Shown in pieces: positions 6,866-9,847 of a stretch of DNA of 9,847 nucleotides. The DNA is taken from assembly GCA_043748015.1 (NCBI GenBank), contig JAYTOA010000071.1, positions 1 to 9,847 on the forward strand. The letters are read 5' to 3'. Numbering within the stretch: position 1 is the stretch's first letter; each line of letters opens with the position of its first letter. The notes under the pieces are model-generated. The model made no database searches. It worked only from the letters and a program-made list of their open reading frames with translations, and was not told the origin of the DNA. The translations under genes were made by a program, and so were the position numbers. This stretch comes from JAIBBG01 sp043748015. GTDB lineage: Bacteria; Bacteroidota; Bacteroidia; Flavobacteriales_D; Sanyastnellaceae.

Positions 6866-8140
6866 GTGAGCAGAAACACCGTAGTCATCGTCATCCTTCT
6901 TGCGATCTTTTCGTTAGGATTGATCATTGCCGGCCAAATATTCTGGGTTCGAAAAGCGTACGCGCTTCAGGAGGATCAATTTAATAGAAGGGCCTTTGTT
7001 GCTATGTCGGAAGTCGTATTGCGAATTCGGGAAATGACCAATGACTCTGCAGCCACGGAGCCTGTGCGACAAGTCACAAATAATTATTTCATCGCTAATA
7101 TCAATGATACGCCTCAACCCTATTTGCTGGAAGACTTGTTGAAGGATGCGTTTGAACATTCTGATTTGAAAGAAGATTTTGAATACGGGATATATGATTG
7201 CTTCACTGATTCGATTGTTTATGGAAGCAAAATTTCATTTAAGGCAGGTTACGAGAGATCTGATGCGGATCAAATTCATCGCTTAAAAGAATTCCAACCG
7301 GATGGCCATTATTTCGGAGTGCTATTTCCGAATAAGTCTTCGTTCATACTTGTGCAACTCGATTTCTGGATGTATTCCAGTTTTGTGATCTTATTGATTG
7401 TTGTTTTTTTCTCCTATACCATTTCTGTCATGTTGAAGCAAAAAAAACTTGCAGAGATCAAAACGGATTTCGTCAACAATATGACGCATGAATTGAAGAC
7501 ACCCATTTCAACAATAGGACTTTCCGCTGAGGCGCTTGCGAATCCTGACATCACGCAAAATCCTGCACGTATGTTGCAATACGTAAATATTATCAAGAAC
7601 GAAAATTCGCGTCTGAAAAATCAAGTGGAGCGCGTGTTACAAATTGCTTCATTGACTCCGAACAAAGTTCATTTGAGGGACGAAATACTGGACATCCACA
7701 ACATCATCATCAAAGCGACGGAAACATTTCAAATGCAACTGGATGAAAAAGACGGCAAGATCGCGTTGGATCTGCATGCGGGAAATTGCCTTATACATGG
7801 TGACGTTGTACACATCACCAATGTGATTTACAACCTACTGGACAACGCAACCAAATACACAGAAACTTCACCTGAGATTCTAATCAAAACGGAGAATATC
7901 GGAACAGAGCTTGTGATAAAAATTAAAGACACTGGCATCGGAATAGGTAAGCAACATCTAAAAATGATATTTGAGAAATTTTATCGCATACCGACAGGGA
8001 ATTTGCATTCCGTTCGCGGGTTTGGACTTGGACTATTTTATGTCAAGACCATCGTAAAAGCGCATCAGGGAAAAATAGAAGTAGAAAGCCAACCCGGAAA
8101 AGGAAGTACGTTTACATTGAATTTTAAAACGGCCAAATAA
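6866..8140 (+). CDS. Membrane sensor histidine kinase (RprX-like)
   Basis: This 424-residue inner-membrane kinase senses a signal and phosphorylates the regulator encoded directly after it. TM helix 1 (about 5-25) and TM helix 2 (about 168-190) flank a periplasmic region of about 140 residues that I cannot match to a known sensor fold. There is no HAMP domain: only about 18 residues separate TM2 from the phospho-accepting H208 in THELKTP (HisKA). The ATPase domain has the N box YNLLDNATKYTE (N327), the G1 box DTGIGIG (D355), the F box FEKFYRI and the G2 box GFGLGLFYV (385-393). The start is GTG at 6866: an in-frame TAA at 6854 rules out anything further upstream, and the frame opens directly into TM1. 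The stop overlaps the regulator's ATG (TAATG), which suggests translational coupling. The input signal is unknown. The resemblance to Bacteroides RprX is from general architecture. Confidence 0.95.
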   Translation: MSRNTVVIVILLAIFSLGLIIAGQIFWVRKAYALQEDQFNRRAFVAMSEVVLRIREMTNDSAATEPVRQVTNNYFIANINDTPQPYLLEDLLKDAFEHSDLKEDFEYGIYDCFTDSIVYGSKISFKAGYERSDADQIHRLKEFQPDGHYFGVLFPNKSSFILVQLDFWMYSSFVILLIVVFFSYTISVMLKQKKLAEIKTDFVNNMTHELKTPISTIGLSAEALANPDITQNPARMLQYVNIIKNENSRLKNQVERVLQIASLTPNKVHLRDEILDIHNIIIKATETFQMQLDEKDGKIALDLHAGNCLIHGDVVHITNVIYNLLDNATKYTETSPEILIKTENIGTELVIKIKDTGIGIGKQHLKMIFEKFYRIPTGNLHSVRGFGLGLFYVKTIVKAHQGKIEVESQPGKGSTFTLNFKTAK

Positions 8141-8850
8141 TGGAATCAGAAAACAAGACAGCCCCGAAAATACTTTTGGTAGAAGATGACATCAACCTTG
8201 GTTTCGTTGTACAAGACACTTTGAAATCGGAAGGATTCCGAGTGCATCTATGCAAAGACGGAAAAGAAGGTTTGCTGCAGTTCAACAAGGAATCTTATGA
8301 TCTGTGCATACTTGATGTAATGATGCCAAAGAAAGATGGCTTCTCGCTCGCAGAGGACATTCGTAAAATCAATGAAGATGTTCCTCTCATGTTTCTTACT
8401 GCAAAAGACAATGCAGAAGATAAAATAAAAGGATTAAAACTTGGTGCAGATGATTATGTTACGAAGCCGTTCAGCAGTGAAGAACTTGTTTTAAGAATAA
8501 GAGCAATACTCAAACGCAATCCTTCTCTAAAAAATAAATCGAAGGACAAGAACAAATTCAACATTGGCAAATATGCATTTGATGCGTCGAATTATGAAAT
8601 TTCACTCGATGGTTCAAGGAAGAAGTTGACAAAGAAAGAATCGGAATTATTGAAGCTTCTTGCTGAACATAAAGGGCAGGTAATAGAAAGAGAAATTTTA
8701 GCCAACATGATATGGGGTGACGACAGTTATTTCGTTGGGAGGAGCATGGATGTATTTATTACCAAGTTGAGAAAATATCTCAGTGATGATCCCACCATAT
8801 CCATATCCAATGTTCACGGTGTTGGTTTCAGACTTGAGGTAGAAGAATAA
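8140..8850 (+). CDS. OmpR/PhoB-family response regulator (RprY-like)
   Basis: This 236-residue cytoplasmic transcription factor is the evident partner of the kinase whose stop codon it overlaps by one base. The receiver domain (about 9-128) has the acidic pair E15/D16 in LLVEDDINLG, the phospho-acceptor D59 in CILDVMMPKKDGF, T87 in FLTAKD and K109 in DYVTKPF. The DNA-binding winged helix spans about 140-235, with LTKKESELLKLLAEHKGQVI, a recognition helix near residues 198-213 (VGRSMDVFITKLRKYL) and the closing hairpin NVHGVGFRLEV. No key residue is missing. The receiver closely follows the Bacteroides RprY type, from memory of that sequence rather than an alignment, so no symbol is given. Target genes cannot be read; autoregulation and control of the adjacent osmC are reasonable guesses. 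Confidence 0.97.
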   Translation: MESENKTAPKILLVEDDINLGFVVQDTLKSEGFRVHLCKDGKEGLLQFNKESYDLCILDVMMPKKDGFSLAEDIRKINEDVPLMFLTAKDNAEDKIKGLKLGADDYVTKPFSSEELVLRIRAILKRNPSLKNKSKDKNKFNIGKYAFDASNYEISLDGSRKKLTKKESELLKLLAEHKGQVIEREILANMIWGDDSYFVGRSMDVFITKLRKYLSDDPTISISNVHGVGFRLEVEE

Positions 8851-8949
8851 CATACATTTCAACCTTATCATTACACGCAGAACAGAACAGAAATTGAATT
8901 CAGAATGTTAACACAACAGTAATCATCAAAACCAAAAACGATACAAGAA

Positions 8950-9357
8950 ATGAAAAGACATGCAACTGCCAACTGGAAAGGCTCCGGTAAAGAAGGCAAA
9001 GGAATTCTGAGTACACAAAGTATTGCGCTCAGCAATGCAAAATATAGTTATGGAAGCCGATTTGAAGAAGGTGTTGGTACAAATCCGGAAGAGTTAGTTG
9101 CGGCTGCACACGCCGGATGCTTTTCGATGAAGCTATCCTTTGTTCTTGGAAATTTTGGAGTGGTGCCTGAAGATATTACTACCAAATGCACAGTGACACT
9201 TGGAGATGGCATCATCACTTCTTCACATCTCGATGTAAAAGTAAAAGCTGCGATAGATGAACAAAAATTTCAGGAGTGTATCAATGATGCGAAGCAAAAT
9301 TGTCCCATCAGTAAATCATTGAACACAACGATTACAGCTTCTGCAGAACTTGTTTAA
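8950..9357 (+). CDS. osmC: OsmC-family peroxiredoxin
   Basis: OsmC proteins are cytoplasmic, dimeric thiol peroxidases that reduce organic hydroperoxides and, less well, hydrogen peroxide. The 135-residue length is typical. The family signature GTNPEELVAAAHAGCFSMKL places the peroxidatic cysteine at C57, and C118 in NCPISKSLN is the resolving cysteine. Two further cysteines (C80, C110) are not part of the known mechanism. The N-terminus KRHATANWKGSGKEGKG is characteristic of the OsmC subfamily as distinct from Ohr. The gene begins 99 bases after the response regulator on the same strand, with no hairpin terminator between them, so read-through from the two-component operon is possible; an own promoter in the gap is equally possible. 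A strong hairpin follows the stop. Confidence 0.95.
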   Translation: MKRHATANWKGSGKEGKGILSTQSIALSNAKYSYGSRFEEGVGTNPEELVAAAHAGCFSMKLSFVLGNFGVVPEDITTKCTVTLGDGIITSSHLDVKVKAAIDEQKFQECINDAKQNCPISKSLNTTITASAELV

Positions 9358-9409
9358 GATTTTTATTGCGGAATCGATCTTTTCAGATTCGAAGGATGAA
9401 TCTTAAATA

Positions 9410-9447
9410 AAAACGCCGCATTCAATTCATTTTGAATGCGGCGTTTT
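9410..9447. terminator. Bidirectional hairpin terminator between osmC and the convergent right-edge gene
   Basis: A perfect 16-bp stem, AAAACGCCGCATTCAA (9410-9425) with TTGAATGCGGCGTTTT (9432-9447), encloses a six-base TTCATT loop. The stem ends supply T-runs in both directions (TTTT on the plus strand; TTTTT on the minus strand, from the A residues at 9409-9413). It sits 52 bases after the osmC stop and 27 bases beyond the stop of the minus-strand gene, so it can serve both. Confidence 0.9.
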
Positions 9448-9474
9448 CAATTTATGAGGAAAAATATTTGCCGA

Positions 9475-9847
9475 TTACTTTATAATCTTTTGATTCAACA
9501 ATTCGTGACCATCAACCGTTCCCTGAATGATGTACATGCCGGAAGCGAAATGTGAGATGCTTGTTTCAACCACCTTGCCTTGCTGAGCGTTGGTCTTATA
9601 GCTCCACAGCAATCTACCTGCTACATCATAAACTGTAAGCAGTACGTCACTGTCCAAAGTTTGATTCATACTGAACGCAAGATATTCAGAATGAAGGATT
9701 ACAGAAATCGGAACAAATCCGGATTCATCCATTGAAATGGTTTCGTCGACGATAATGTTGATGCGATCATCCGCCTGGCAGAATTGATTCGTTGCTTTCA
9801 AGCCGATTGTATAAATTCCCTTCTTATCGAAGTCATATCGGAATTGA
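9475..9847 (-). CDS. 3' end of a secreted protein with PKD-like repeat and T9SS sorting domain (partial, 5' end beyond right edge)
   Basis: The minus-strand frame is open from the window edge to the TAA at 9477-9475, giving about 123 residues of the C-terminus. The first part, YDFDKKGIYTIGLKAT followed by NQFCQADDRINIIVD, matches the last strands of a PKD/Ig-like domain, in which a G-Y-T turn leads into alternating strands. The last 80 or so residues resemble a T9SS type A sorting domain: LLTVYDVAGRLLWSY, then SISHFASGMYIIQG and the basic ending LNQKIIK. The usual PNP motif at the start of the sorting domain is absent or degenerate. An in-frame TTG at 9801 is not a likely start because the coding pattern continues to the edge. 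It is probably an adhesin or other cell-surface or extracellular protein; the functional domain lies outside the window. Confidence 0.82.
   Translation of the reverse strand, partial: QFRYDFDKKGIYTIGLKATNQFCQADDRINIIVDETISMDESGFVPISVILHSEYLAFSMNQTLDSDVLLTVYDVAGRLLWSYKTNAQQGKVVETSISHFASGMYIIQGTVDGHELLNQKIIK

Noticed and set aside
8870..8895. Tandem AGAAC-like units in the regulator-osmC gap (CAGAACAGAACAGAA)
   Set aside because: Only about two and a half short copies, without symmetry or promoter context; probably chance.
9381..9403. Short inverted repeat AGATTC/GAATCT just after osmC
   Set aside because: Only a six-base stem with no T-run; the much stronger hairpin at 9410-9447 explains termination here.
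1..9847. Defence island, CRISPR, mobile element or prophage
   Set aside because: No regularly spaced repeats, transposase, integrase or toxin-antitoxin pair; the helicase alone is not evidence for a defence system.

Overview
The window looks like chromosomal DNA from a member of the Bacteroidota. Two genes end in type IX secretion (T9SS) C-terminal sorting domains. The histidine kinase/OmpR-type regulator pair resembles the Bacteroides RprX/RprY type. Start codons mostly have A-rich leaders without clear Shine-Dalgarno sequences. Genus cannot be fixed from the sequence. I see no phage, transposon, CRISPR array, rRNA or tRNA.

Layout from left to right. A PIF1/RecD-like superfamily 1 helicase with a C-terminal helix-turn-helix module is on the minus strand (2127 down to 1) and runs off the left edge. 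After a 290-base gap come a possible 54-residue charged, helical protein (2418-2582) and a large secreted M36 (fungalysin)-type zinc metallopeptidase with a T9SS tail (2666-5662). A strong rho-independent hairpin (5685-5718) separates it from the convergent fabD (minus, 6625-5738), the malonyl-CoA:ACP transacylase of fatty acid synthesis. Divergent from fabD is a two-component operon: a sensor histidine kinase (6866-8140, GTG start) overlapping by one base an OmpR/PhoB-family response regulator (8140-8850). An OsmC-type peroxiredoxin follows on the same strand (8950-9357). A second long hairpin (9410-9447) lies between osmC and the convergent 3' end of a secreted, PKD-like-plus-T9SS-tail protein (minus, 9475 to the right edge).

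The genes do not form one pathway. The sensor kinase and regulator are clearly a functional pair, with osmC a plausible co-transcribed or regulated neighbour. The metallopeptidase and the right-edge protein are both predicted cargo of the T9SS. FabD and the helicase are housekeeping or genome-maintenance functions.

I found no convincing new multi-gene system. The items most worth a second look are the helicase with its appended DNA-binding module, the small coiled-coil-like ORF with palindromic repeats upstream, and the 10-bp inverted repeat that abuts the start codon of the metallopeptidase.
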